DNA of 64,000 nucleotides, taken from positions 248,001 through 312,000 of the forward strand of contig NZ_AKKU01000011.1 of assembly GCF_000272005.1 (NCBI RefSeq). Direction: 5' to 3'. The notes under the pieces are model-generated. The model worked only from the letters and a program-made list of their open reading frames with translations, had not been told where the DNA came from and did not search any database. Origin of the DNA: Alishewanella agri BL06. Lineage in GTDB: Bacteria > Pseudomonadota > Gammaproteobacteria > Enterobacterales > Alteromonadaceae. Each line of letters opens with the position of its first letter. The stretch's first letter is position 1. The translations under genes and the position numbers were made by a program. Of the stretch, positions 26,166 through 34,241 are shown one piece after another.

Positions 26166-26318
26166 GTTAAACTTTTCGCTTTTTAATTTCACCTGCCTTA
26201 GCCCGGTGTTTGCTGACCGGGATCTCTGAAAGCCCATTCGGGTTACCTTAACTTTTCCAGAGTTCCTCACCATTTTTACTGTGTGCGCAGTGCTTAGCTG
26301 TGCGCAGAAGGAAATGCA

Positions 26319-27359
26319 ATGAACTTAGCCTTAACTTTACCACAACTGGGCTGGCAAGCCTTTTTTCAACAACAACTGACGCTGGCAGAATTTGAACAGG
26401 CGCTAATCGCCCGCGTCACAGCGCATCATCGCAGTGGCTATCAGCTAATGACGCAGCAAGGACCTGGCCATTTAACCACCAGCCCGGCCTTACCTGCGAT
26501 GACGATTGGCGATTGGCTGCTATTGGATCAAGCTGGCAATTTTATCCGCTTATTAACACGAAAGTCGCTGTTTAAACGTAAAGCCGCTGGTAGCCAGCTG
26601 GTCGAACAGCTGATTGCCGCCAACGTTGATACGTTGCTTATCGTTTGCTCGTTAAACCACGACTTTAACTTAAGCCGTATTGAGCGTTATCTGGCACTGG
26701 CGCACGAAGCCGGTGCCGAGCCATTATTGGTGCTGACCAAGGCAGATCTTTGCGCCGATGTGGACGCCTATATCCAGCAGGTTACTAAGCTTGACTCTAT
26801 GCTGCTGGTCGAGGTTGTGAATGCCCTCGACAGCAGTTGCAGTAGCAAATTACAGCACTGGTGCCGACTTGGTAATACGCTGGCGGTAGTAGGTTCGTCT
26901 GGGGTGGGTAAATCAACCCTGGTAAATACCCTGACCGGCAATACGGCACAAAAAACCGCGGCTATCCGCACTGATGACAGCAAAGGCCGGCATACCACCA
27001 CCGCCCGCTCGATGCACTTTACTGCCGCCGGCGCGGTACTCATTGATACGCCCGGTATGCGCGAACTGCAACTGACAGACTGCGATGCCGGTATTCGCCG
27101 CACCTTTGCCGACATTGATGCCCTGGCCAGCGAGTGCCGCTTTAGCAACTGCCAGCATCAGACTGAGCCAGGCTGTGCGGTACAACAGGCTATCGCGCGG
27201 GGGGAGTTAGACGCCAGACGGCTCGCCAACTACCAGAAACTTAATGCCGAACAAGCACGTAATGCGGCATCTTTGCATGAACGCCGTGAAAAAGAGCGGC
27301 AGTTTAGTAAGCTGGTTAAGTCGGTAACGTCACTTAAAGCCAAGAAATACGCTGACTAG
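26319..27359 (+). CDS. rsgA: Ribosome small subunit-dependent GTPase A (RsgA-like)
   Basis: A 346-residue circularly permuted GTPase. An OB-fold N-domain (about 40-85) is followed by permuted motifs: LVLTKADLC (G4), [17 protein letters not shown] (G1/Walker A), [10 protein letters not shown] (G2), [12 protein letters not shown] (G3). A C-terminal zinc finger has [14 protein letters not shown]. It acts in late 30S maturation by removing assembly factors. It is not beside orn or psd as in E. coli. It could be a second, stand-alone copy (the YloQ/RsgA2 type found in several marine gammaproteobacteria); one window cannot settle that. The long leader suggests special regulation. Confidence 0.88.
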   Translation: MNLALTLPQLGWQAFFQQQLTLAEFEQALIARVTAHHRSGYQLMTQQGPGHLTTSPALPAMTIGDWLLLDQAGNFIRLLTRKSLFKRKAAGSQLVEQLIAANVDTLLIVCSLNHDFNLSRIERYLALAHEAGAEPLLVLTKADLCADVDAYIQQVTKLDSMLLVEVVNALDSSCSSKLQHWCRLGNTLAVVGSSGVGKSTLVNTLTGNTAQKTAAIRTDDSKGRHTTTARSMHFTAAGAVLIDTPGMRELQLTDCDAGIRRTFADIDALASECRFSNCQHQTEPGCAVQQAIARGELDARRLANYQKLNAEQARNAASLHERREKERQFSKLVKSVTSLKAKKYAD

Positions 27360-27377
27360 CAGTTTAGTGACCTAACA

Positions 27378-27410
27378 GCAACGCCGGTTTGCTTGCCAAG
27401 CCGGCGTTGC
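27378..27410. terminator. Strong hairpin between rsgA and the toxin-antitoxin genes
   Basis: A 10-bp perfect stem, GCAACGCCGG / CCGGCGTTGC, with a 13-base loop lies 18 bases after the rsgA stop, between convergent genes. There is no U-tract on either strand, so it may be a Rho-type or bidirectional transcript end rather than a classical intrinsic terminator. Confidence 0.45.
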
Positions 27411-27471
27411 AATCTTGGATCGCGATATTACAGTAAGGCCAACGATGGCTTGGATCCGGGAGATAACAAAT

Positions 27472-27756
27472 TTAATGCTCAGCCAGTTGGCGATAAAACT
27501 CCGGGTTATCCTGAATCGTCGCCAGCACTTTCGCCGCCAGACCCGTTGGGTTACGCCGCTTGCTTTCCCAGCTTTTAATCGTATCAACGCTGGTACCCAG
27601 TGCCTGTGCTAATTGCGCCTGCGTGATAGCCAGACGCTCTCGTAAGGCTTTGACATCGGCCACCTCATAGCGGGTCACCCGGCTCGCCGGTTTGCGGCCT
27701 TGTTTAATGTCCACTGCCTCAGTCAGAGAATCCTTTAGTTCATTAAAGATACTCAT
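27472..27756 (-). CDS. HigA/NadS-type antitoxin (Xre family)
   Basis: A 94-residue protein. A basic N-terminal segment (RKPASRVTRYEV) precedes a helix-turn-helix (about 35-75) reading VKALRERLAITQAQLAQALGTSVDTIKSWESKRRNPTG in overall pattern. This is the antitoxin partner in toxin-first HigBA2-type modules and both neutralises the toxin and represses the operon. It starts one base after the toxin stop. The candidate operator at 28118-28136 precedes the toxin. Confidence 0.85.
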   Translation of the reverse strand: MSIFNELKDSLTEAVDIKQGRKPASRVTRYEVADVKALRERLAITQAQLAQALGTSVDTIKSWESKRRNPTGLAAKVLATIQDNPEFYRQLAEH

Positions 27757-27757
27757 A

Positions 27758-28093
27758 CTACACCTCGCCTTTAAGTATCCGGGTTAACTGCTTTAACTCC
27801 GCCTTTTCCGCTGCGGTAAGGCTCTCTTTTTCATTCTTCGCATAGGCTAGTAGCAAGTAGATAACCTCAGCCGTAGCTAAAAAATAGATCACTCTGGCGC
27901 TACTACTTTTACCTTGGTTATCCGTTGCCATTCTAACCTTTCGTAGCCCGCCGGTACCGGCGATCAAATCGCCTTTCGTCGGCTGAGCTATCAGTTCTTC
28001 CTGTAGCGCCCTTAACTCGTCATCGGTAGCAAGTTGCTTTATCTGCTTAGTAAAGAGAGTTGTTTCAATAAACTCGATAGCATGCCATGCCAC
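27758..28093 (-). CDS. HigB/RelE-superfamily toxin
   Basis: A 111-residue toxin of the HigB2-like RelE superfamily, which cleaves mRNA on the ribosome. Segments seen: IEFIETTLFTKQIKQL, IAGTGGLRKVRMA, ARVIYFLATAEVIYLLLAYAKNEKESLT and the closing AEKAELKQLTRIL. Toxin-first order with the Xre antitoxin directly behind is the HigBA arrangement. The start is a GTG at 28093 with AGGAGG seven bases upstream. The pair marks the left side of the accessory island. Confidence 0.85.
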   Translation of the reverse strand: MAWHAIEFIETTLFTKQIKQLATDDELRALQEELIAQPTKGDLIAGTGGLRKVRMATDNQGKSSSARVIYFLATAEVIYLLLAYAKNEKESLTAAEKAELKQLTRILKGEV

Positions 28094-28117
28094 GACCTAC
28101 CTCCTTGCAAGTCAAAC

Positions 28118-28136
28118 AAGGTACATAGTACACCTT
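28118..28136. promoter_or_regulatory. Candidate operator of the HigBA-like module
   Basis: An imperfect palindrome, AAGGTAC-ATA-GTACACCTT on the plus strand with core GTAC-ATA-GTAC, lies 25 bases upstream of the toxin start. This is where the antitoxin or toxin-antitoxin complex usually binds. Confidence 0.45.
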
Positions 28137-28934
28137 TCGAGCCGGAATTCCAGAAAAATTCAAAAGCCCCCTCAGGATCTAACTCGGGGTATAGCATTAA
28201 CTGACGCTACTCGACCAGAGTTACTCGCTAATATCAGAGTTATCCCAATCATTGGCGCTAGCCGCACTCTTTGTCATTACACGATCCCTCGACTCCGGTA
28301 TGCTTGCGTACCGGAGTCGGTCCTGCGATAGTGGGTTAGAAGCCTTGGGCGTGGTATGTAAACAATTCAGTTGTGAAGTAATGCTGCTTTGTGCCAATTG
28401 CAGACAATTAACTATACAGGCATTAAAGTCCGTTTTTAGGAGTAAGCCGATATTCATTCGTGATGCTTTGAGGTAAAAGTTTTAATCAGGCTGAAACCAC
28501 TCAGATCTGAGTAGCTGATAAAAAATTCTGGGCTATTTCCCCGTCACCAAACTGGTAAATATTGGTAAATTAAGGACGCTGTGCCTGAAAATATTGTGTT
28601 TTGATAAGATTAACGACATTCGTTCAAGGTCTGGGCTTTTAATTAACCCGCTTAACTTATCTCTCAACATAGGTGATCTCATAGAAATTTTACGAAATTT
28701 AGATAACCTGAATTATCAATTACGCGGCCATTTTTTCGTGCAATGGATATCCAAAGGTATTTATCAAAAACGCGACGTCTAAAAGCGTCAGGATTGTCAT
28801 TGAAGTATAAAAATGCATCGGTATTTTCAAAATGGCTTAAGGTGTCCAGCGCACTGGAACTGCTAGAAACAAAAGATGGTCGCGACTTGTTACGAAAAGA
28901 GATTTCAGCCAAAGATTTGCGGTCGGAAACGCTC
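28137..28934. other. Gene-poor stretch at the left side of the island
   Basis: About 800 bases without a convincing gene. It contains an 11-bp perfect inverted repeat at 28290-28319 (CGACTCCGGTA / TACCGGAGTCG, 8-base loop) with no U-tract. Short plus-strand frames at 28594-28782 and 28743-28991 lie in different phases and lack ribosome sites; they could be a frameshifted relic. The base composition is clearly AT-richer than the rsgA region. Confidence 0.5.
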
Positions 28935-29570
28935 TCAAAAGAGCTTATTTCCGATCAATTCGAGTCCATAAACCCCAAGGCTGGAGAGTAACGCTATTGT
29001 AATCATCAATAGTCCAACCGCTCTCGTCCCCCAAAATCCTGTATCGAAAGTCAAACCTTCTATTGGTTGTAACAACTTCCCCATCGACTGATTAGCCGAC
29101 ATTACTAATATGGGAAAGATGAGTGAAAAGAGAAAAAATATCCAAAGCAAGCTATCAAAATCCAACATCAGATTCAGTAGTGTGACAGCCAGTAAAACGC
29201 CGATCATCGCCCGACAGAGCGATGAAAAAAAAGCCACAATTGGATTCAACAACTTTTGCTTAACGAAGCCGGCAACACGCTCATTGGTGCCAAAAACTAA
29301 CCGACAGCAAGATACAAGCAAGAAAAGTAATGCCACACTATAAACTATGGTAGTTGGCGCAAAATGCTCCAGCGGTGCTAGCCTAATCTGTCGTGACAAA
29401 CTGAAATCACTCCCCACAAGGTTATTGATCATAGCCGCAATACCTAAGGATTCAGCTATATAAGCAATAGCAAAGCACGCAAACGTAAATAGGATAAAAG
29501 AGAGGTAATTCCACTTGTGTGTTTTATATTCAATTCTCAAAGCGTCAGCGACTTCGGCAAATTTAGTCAT
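28935..29570 (-). CDS. Multi-span membrane protein coupled to an HNH nuclease
   Basis: A 211-residue protein with about five hydrophobic segments: residues 25-45, 75-95, 115-135, 140-157 and 182-203. Short polar linkers separate them. No family was recognised. I chose the ATG at 29570, which overlaps the HNH gene stop by 8 bases (ATGACTAA) and has GGAGG directly before it, so translation is tightly coupled. A protein with no enzymatic motif made together with a glycine-zipper nuclease suggests a membrane partner, immunity or anchoring role, which is inference only. Confidence 0.7.
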   Translation of the reverse strand: MTKFAEVADALRIEYKTHKWNYLSFILFTFACFAIAYIAESLGIAAMINNLVGSDFSLSRQIRLAPLEHFAPTTIVYSVALLFLLVSCCRLVFGTNERVAGFVKQKLLNPIVAFFSSLCRAMIGVLLAVTLLNLMLDFDSLLWIFFLFSLIFPILVMSANQSMGKLLQPIEGLTFDTGFWGTRAVGLLMITIALLSSLGVYGLELIGNKLF

Positions 29571-29985
29571 TGGCACCTCCTACCAAAGAGCCCAGCGAAC
29601 CACCAATGACAATACCCAAAGGGCCAAAGATTGAGCCAAATCCTGCACCCACGGCAAAGCCTGCCAAAGCCCTGCTATTTTGGCGTTGCTCTTTGGCCTT
29701 TTTTGATAGCGGTGCGACTAATAAGCCATGTGGCTTTCTGGCAACCATACTACTGCTATTGCCTTTTTTACGATTACATGGAATGCATGCAGCGTATAGA
29801 TTATTTAGGTGATTAGTCCCCCCTTTGGAAATGGGGATAGAATGATCTATCTCCCACGCGCCCCTCATGCCAATAACACCATAGTTTTTCTTGGCTAATG
29901 TTTTATGGCAAATGTGGCAGCGCGTATTTGTTTTCTCTAGCACCTTAGCTCGAATGTCTTCTGTAAAAGGTATTCTCGTTGTCAT
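29563..29985 (-). CDS. HNH endonuclease with glycine-zipper C-terminus
   Basis: A 140-residue protein in two parts. Residues 15-80 form an HNH domain: CHIC zinc knuckle, EIDHSIPISKGGTNHLNNL (catalytic His and Asn) and a second CIPC knuckle. The last 40 residues are a Gly/Ala-rich hydrophobic stretch, GFAVGAGFGSIFGPLGIVIG and onward, of the glycine-zipper type that inserts in membranes. HNH nucleases rarely carry such a tail. It is the middle gene of a three-gene minus-strand unit: DUF1508 gene (27-base gap) and membrane protein (8-base overlap). Beside a type I restriction operon, a defence role is plausible but unproven. Confidence 0.8.
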   Translation of the reverse strand: MTTRIPFTEDIRAKVLEKTNTRCHICHKTLAKKNYGVIGMRGAWEIDHSIPISKGGTNHLNNLYAACIPCNRKKGNSSSMVARKPHGLLVAPLSKKAKEQRQNSRALAGFAVGAGFGSIFGPLGIVIGGSLGSLVGGAND

Positions 29986-30012
29986 TCATAATCTCCGTGA
30001 AAAGCTAGAGCA

Positions 30013-30369
30013 TTACGCTCTAGCCTGTTGAATTGAAAGATCAACGACATTTGCTAATGGTGCATTCCGCTTCACCGAGTCGATGCCATTTTCACGGCCT
30101 TGTTGCGAAACATATAGCTCGCTCGTGCCGATAATCTGGCTGTTGTGCATAGACTTAAGGTTAAAGTAATACTGACCATTATTAGCGGTTAGCCTGAGAT
30201 AATTTGAGTCAAATGGGGAATTCAACTTCACAGAGGCAACACCATTTAGACAATTCTCTTTGGTCGTATAGCCTTCACTGGATAAGATTATCTGGCCATT
30301 TTCCGCTTTGAGGCGAAAATAGTATTGGTTGTTGCTGTTACTTCTAAATACTTCAAATACTGGGTGCAT
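30013..30369 (-). CDS. DUF1508 (YegP-family) protein, two repeats
   Basis: A 118-residue protein with two tandem YegP repeats. The first contains FEVFRSNSNNQYYFRLKAENG and ILSSEGYTTKENCLNGV; the second contains NGQYYFNLKSMHNSQIIGTS and YVSQQGRENGIDSVKRNA. YegP-like proteins are small beta-rich proteins of unknown function. I chose the ATG at 30369; an in-frame codon four residues earlier is possible. It is the first gene of the HNH unit and is preceded by a large stem-loop (30454-30498). Confidence 0.8.
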   Translation of the reverse strand: MHPVFEVFRSNSNNQYYFRLKAENGQIILSSEGYTTKENCLNGVASVKLNSPFDSNYLRLTANNGQYYFNLKSMHNSQIIGTSELYVSQQGRENGIDSVKRNAPLANVVDLSIQQARA

Positions 30370-30453
30370 ACGCACCTCCATAATTAATTAGCGCTGTTAT
30401 TGGCGCAATAAGGTTTAAATTCAGAGGGAAGTATTGAATTGCAAAACAACAGC

Positions 30454-30498
30454 AGATAAGCTCATAAACGAGATGTATATCGGTTTACGAGCTTATCT
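30454..30498. repeat. Long stem-loop upstream of the YegP-HNH unit
   Basis: Perfect 10-base arms, AGATAAGCTC (30454-30463) and GAGCTTATCT (30489-30498), are extended after one mismatch by TAAAC/GTTTA. This gives a stem of about 16 positions over 45 bases. It lies about 85 bases before the YegP start. No U-tract follows on either strand, so it is more like an operator, structured RNA or mobile-element end than a terminator. Confidence 0.55.
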
Positions 30499-30570
30499 AA
30501 AGGGCTAATCACTCAAAGCTCAGCCTGCATCAAACCATCTGCCAATGGTCTAGTGCATGTTTCACAAAAA

Positions 30571-30600
30571 AGGCATTGGTTTTACCCAATGCCTATTTTT
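30571..30600. terminator. Bidirectional intrinsic terminator
   Basis: A nine-base stem, AGGCATTGG / CCAATGCCT, with loop TTTTAC. On the minus strand it is followed by TTTTTT, a strong terminator for the small gene at 30593-30766 whose stop lies inside the stem. On the plus strand ATTTTTCTTT follows. Confidence 0.8.
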
Positions 30601-30766
30601 CTTTGCGCACCCCTTTAAAAGGTGTCTTGTCACTGGTTTTTACATCCATGAATTGCCCGGTATCAGTGTCCCGCTTCACCCAGTGCCCACTTGGGGTTTG
30701 AGTTTGCGAGCGATCTCTCACCGCGCCATGTCTTCTGTTATCACCGGATTTGCCATTTGTCGCCAT
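30593..30766 (-). CDS. Small conserved hypothetical protein
   Basis: A 57-residue basic, hydrophilic protein beginning MATNGKSGDNRRHGAVRDRS, then GHWVKRDTDTGQFMDVKT and ending KGVRKEK. This pattern (GDNRRHGAVRxRSQ ... WVKRDTxTGxFMDVK ... PFKGVRKE) is a recurring small-protein family in proteobacteria; its function is unknown to me. The ATG at 30766 has AGGAGT upstream. It has its own terminator and is divergent from the WYL regulator gene. Confidence 0.7.
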   Translation of the reverse strand: MATNGKSGDNRRHGAVRDRSQTQTPSGHWVKRDTDTGQFMDVKTSDKTPFKGVRKEK

Positions 30767-30915
30767 TTCAGGACTCCTGCATCTGTAGACCAATCACATA
30801 AGCATCACACCATGCGATACTTATTTACTTTATATCTGATCATTTTGATGATGTAAAGTTATAATTTTTGTTTTACTATGTGCTCATTAGAACTATAAAT
30901 TCAGGTAGGAAATGC

Positions 30916-31824
30916 ATGAAAGACATCAGTGAGTTACCTAAGAATGTGCACGACAGGCTTGAGTACCTTGAGTTTATGCTGCGTTTTCGGGGGTGGGTCT
31001 CCCGTGCTGATTTAACCGAACGTTTTGGGTTAGGCGAAGCCGCTGCCACACGAGATATAAGGCTCTACCGTGAGTATGCGGAGCAAAATCTTACGCTGAA
31101 TCAAAAAACGAAGAAGTACGAAATCAACGAAGACACCTTCGAACCTCTTTTTGCTTTTTCTATTCAAAGCGCGTTATCAAAGTTACGCACGACCAAAGTC
31201 GCCGAAGCACTGGGACTTTCCGAGTTTGACGGTGTGATGAGTCCTCCGAGATTAGCCTATCCAACGGTGGATATCTTATCCGCTGTCACCCGTGCGATTT
31301 CCTCTTCAGTAGCGCTTAGAGTAACGTATCATGCTTTGAAAAGCGGTCAATCTGACAAACTTCTATTTCCACTAGCCATATTTGATAACGGCATTCACTG
31401 GTATTTAAGAGCATTTGATCCTGACAAAAATGACAATGAAGATAAGTATCGCGTCTACGCCCTTACACGGTTTGAGTCGGCTGAAATAGAACACGATGTA
31501 CGAGTAAAAGCAGAAGTGAAAAATCAGGATCATCAGTGGAATCGAATGGTAGATCTGGAGCTTGTGCCACATCCAAATCGTAAAAACGTCAAAAAGCCAG
31601 AAACCATTATTCACGATTTCAATATGAAAGACGGCAAATTAAAGATAGCGGTCAGGGCTACGGTAGCAGGCTATTGGCTAAGACATTGGAACGTTGATTG
31701 TACTGAAGATCACAGTCTTGAAGGCTTCCATTATCAGCTATGGCTGAACAATCATCACACGTTATATGGTGTTGAGAGCAGAAGTTTAGCTCCCGGCCTA
31801 TCTGAATATCACGAACAGCATTAA
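30916..31824 (+). CDS. WYL-domain regulator (BrxR/CapW-like)
   Basis: A 302-residue regulator. The N-terminal winged helix (about 12-60) has VSRADLTERFGLGEAAATRDIRLY. A WYL domain (about 125-205) carries LLFPLAIFDNGIHWYLRAFD and YRVYALTRF, followed by a WCX-type C-terminal extension (about 225-300). This three-part layout is that of BrxR/CapW/BrxR-like repressors placed in front of phage-defence operons. The ATG at 30916 has AGGTAGGA upstream. It is first before hsdM (29-base gap) and probably represses the restriction-reverse transcriptase operon until phage or DNA damage is sensed. Confidence 0.85.
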   Translation: MKDISELPKNVHDRLEYLEFMLRFRGWVSRADLTERFGLGEAAATRDIRLYREYAEQNLTLNQKTKKYEINEDTFEPLFAFSIQSALSKLRTTKVAEALGLSEFDGVMSPPRLAYPTVDILSAVTRAISSSVALRVTYHALKSGQSDKLLFPLAIFDNGIHWYLRAFDPDKNDNEDKYRVYALTRFESAEIEHDVRVKAEVKNQDHQWNRMVDLELVPHPNRKNVKKPETIIHDFNMKDGKLKIAVRATVAGYWLRHWNVDCTEDHSLEGFHYQLWLNNHHTLYGVESRSLAPGLSEYHEQH

Positions 31825-31853
31825 TGAGCAGCGACGCTCACGAGGTTTAATCA

Positions 31854-34241
31854 ATGGATCACAGCGTACATAACAAATTAGTGTCTTTCATCTGGTCGAT
31901 TGCCGACGACTGTTTACGCGATGTTTATGTTCGCGGTAAGTACCGGGATGTTATTTTACCAATGGTGGTATTACGTCGTCTCGATACACTGCTCGAAGCA
32001 AGTAAAGAAGCGGTACTTGAGGAAGTTAAGTACCAAAAAGAAGAGATGGAAGCCACTGAGCTGGATGACGAGGCTTTAAAGCATGCGTCTGGACAGGTGT
32101 TCTACAATATTTCGAAATGGACGCTGCAAAGCCTGAAAGATACAGCCACCAATAACCAACAGATCTTGCTGGCTAACTTCGAAGAATACCTCAACGGTTT
32201 CAGTGCCAACGTAAAAGAAATCATTGAGCTATTCGAACTGAAGTCAAAAATCCGCCATATGGCTGGGAAAGATGTACTTTTAGACGTGTTGGAAAAGTTT
32301 GTCTCGCCTTACATCAACCTCACACCTAACCCAGCGGAAGACCCTGAAGGCAATAAACTGCCAGCGCTGACCAACTTGGGCATGGGCTACGTTTTCGAAG
32401 AGCTGATCCGCAAGTTTAATGAAGAAAATAACGAGGAAGCTGGTGAACACTTCACTCCCCGTGAAGTAATAGAGCTGATGACGCACCTTGTGTTTGATCC
32501 AATAAAGGATTCACTACCGCTAACTATCTCTATTTACGACCCCGCATGCGGTAGCGGCGGCATGCTGACTGAATCGCAAAACTTTATTGATGAAAAATAC
32601 CCAGCGTCCAATCGTGATATTTATTTATTCGGTAAAGAAATCAACGACGAGACTTACGCCATCTGTAAGTCCGACATGATGATCAAGGGTAACAACCCGG
32701 AAAACATCAAAGTGGGTTCTACCCTATCAACCGACGAGTTCGCCTCAGATCGATTCGACTTTATGTTATCCAACCCGCCTTATGGCAAAAGCTGGACGTC
32801 AGAGCAGAAGAACATCAAAGATAACGGCGAGATTATTGATCCCCGTTTCAAAGTTGAGCTGAAAGATTACTGGGGTAATAAAGAAACTGCGGATGCTACG
32901 CCACGTTCTAGTGATGGGCAGTTGTTGTTCCTGATGGAAATGGTCAGCAAAATGAAGTCTCCAGATGTTAGCCCTCTGGGTAGCCGTATTGCGTCCGTTC
33001 ATAATGGTTCCAGTTTGTTTACTGGCGATGCAGGTGGTGGTGAGAGCAATATTCGCCGCTTTATCATCGAAAACGATATGCTCGACGCTATTGTGCAATT
33101 ACCTAACAACCTGTTTTACAACACGGGAATTACTACCTACATCTGGCTGTTAAATAACAAGAAGCCGGCCAACCGCAAAGGTAAGGTGCAACTTATCGAC
33201 GCCAGCTTACTATATCGTAAACTGCGTAAGAATCTGGGTAACAAAAACTGTGAATTTGCCCCGGAGCATATCGAAGAAATCACCCGAACTTATCTGGATT
33301 GTGCAGCCATAGAGCGTAAGTTAGACGAGAACAACGACCCTATCGGTATCGCTAGCCAAGTATTCGATAACGGCGACTTTGGCTACTACAAAGTTACGAT
33401 TGAACGGCCTGATCGCCGTAAAGCCAAGTTCACGCCAGAGGCTATTGCATCACTACGTTTCGATAAATCGTTGTCAGAGGTCATGGAGCACTTGTTTGAA
33501 CTGCATGGCGATAAAGTTTATGAAAAAGGCTTCTTAAAAGCCATCAGTAAAGACATCATTGAATGGTGTGATGAAAATGACATCAGTATCAATGCCAAAG
33601 CAAAAGTCAAATTGCTGGATGAAAAATACTGGCAAAAATTGCGTGAAATTTTAGAAGCGGCAGCGCTATTGATGGCGGAGATTGGTTCAGAAGAATTCAA
33701 CGACTTTAACCTTTTTAAAGATAAAGTAGATGCGGTACTTAAACCAAGTAAGTTTAAACTCACAGGCCCAGAAAAAAATGCCATTTTGAATGCCGTTAGC
33801 TGGTACGACGAAAGCGCTGAGAAAGTCGTGAAAAAGGTGGTGAAACTTTCAGGCAGTAAACTGGATGAACTGCTTGACCACCTTGGTTGCAGTAAAGACC
33901 AACTGCCAGACTATGGCTATTACCCTACAGGCAAAGCAGCCGAGTATGTTACCTATGAAGCCAGTACAGATTTACGAGATGCAGAGTCTATCCCCCTAAA
34001 GGATAGTATCTATCGCTACTTCCTCGCCGAAGTGAAGCCGCATGTGGACGAGGCATGGATCAATCTGGACAGTACCAAAATAGGCTACGAGATCAGCTTT
34101 AATAAGTACTTCTATCAGCACAAACCACTTCGTTCACTGGAAGAAGTCGCCAAGGATATTATTGGACTTGAGCAAAAGGCCGAAGGCCTAATAGCACAGA
34201 TTTTAGGAATTGATGTTGCTGACGTTCAGGGAGAGGCCTAA
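31854..34241 (+). CDS. hsdM: Type I restriction-modification, methyltransferase subunit
   Basis: A 795-residue N6-adenine methyltransferase subunit. An HsdM N-terminal helical domain (about 1-150) leads to NEENNEEAGEHFTPREVIELM, SAM-binding DPACGSGGMLTE, and catalytic NPPYGKSW (N/DPPY). It is about 250-300 residues longer than classical HsdM. The extra C-terminal part (about 520-795) is helical and includes GYYPTGKAAEYVTYEASTDL and the conserved tail IGYEISFNKYFYQHKPLRSLEEV seen in long-form HsdM proteins. It shares one base with hsdS (TAATG). It methylates the recognition site for self-protection. Confidence 0.95.
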   Translation: MDHSVHNKLVSFIWSIADDCLRDVYVRGKYRDVILPMVVLRRLDTLLEASKEAVLEEVKYQKEEMEATELDDEALKHASGQVFYNISKWTLQSLKDTATNNQQILLANFEEYLNGFSANVKEIIELFELKSKIRHMAGKDVLLDVLEKFVSPYINLTPNPAEDPEGNKLPALTNLGMGYVFEELIRKFNEENNEEAGEHFTPREVIELMTHLVFDPIKDSLPLTISIYDPACGSGGMLTESQNFIDEKYPASNRDIYLFGKEINDETYAICKSDMMIKGNNPENIKVGSTLSTDEFASDRFDFMLSNPPYGKSWTSEQKNIKDNGEIIDPRFKVELKDYWGNKETADATPRSSDGQLLFLMEMVSKMKSPDVSPLGSRIASVHNGSSLFTGDAGGGESNIRRFIIENDMLDAIVQLPNNLFYNTGITTYIWLLNNKKPANRKGKVQLIDASLLYRKLRKNLGNKNCEFAPEHIEEITRTYLDCAAIERKLDENNDPIGIASQVFDNGDFGYYKVTIERPDRRKAKFTPEAIASLRFDKSLSEVMEHLFELHGDKVYEKGFLKAISKDIIEWCDENDISINAKAKVKLLDEKYWQKLREILEAAALLMAEIGSEEFNDFNLFKDKVDAVLKPSKFKLTGPEKNAILNAVSWYDESAEKVVKKVVKLSGSKLDELLDHLGCSKDQLPDYGYYPTGKAAEYVTYEASTDLRDAESIPLKDSIYRYFLAEVKPHVDEAWINLDSTKIGYEISFNKYFYQHKPLRSLEEVAKDIIGLEQKAEGLIAQILGIDVADVQGEA

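Larger units (their letters stand above)
25864..26318. other. Divergent intergenic region, TonB receptor / rsgA
   Basis: About 455 bases. It holds the receptor promoter side, an extended -10 promoter (TGCTATAAT, 26082-26090), an upstream ORF at 26124-26165, and a CCCGGT-N8-ACCGGG hairpin at about 26200-26219. Just before the rsgA ribosome site are two TGTGCGCA copies nine bases apart (around 26281-26306). The rsgA leader is therefore about 220 bases long. Confidence 0.6.

Noticed and set aside
28743-28991. Plus-strand frame of 82 codons
   Set aside because: It lacks a ribosome site, overlaps the end of the membrane-protein gene and matches no family. A frameshift would be needed to join it to the frame at 28594-28782. 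It is kept only as a possible relic.
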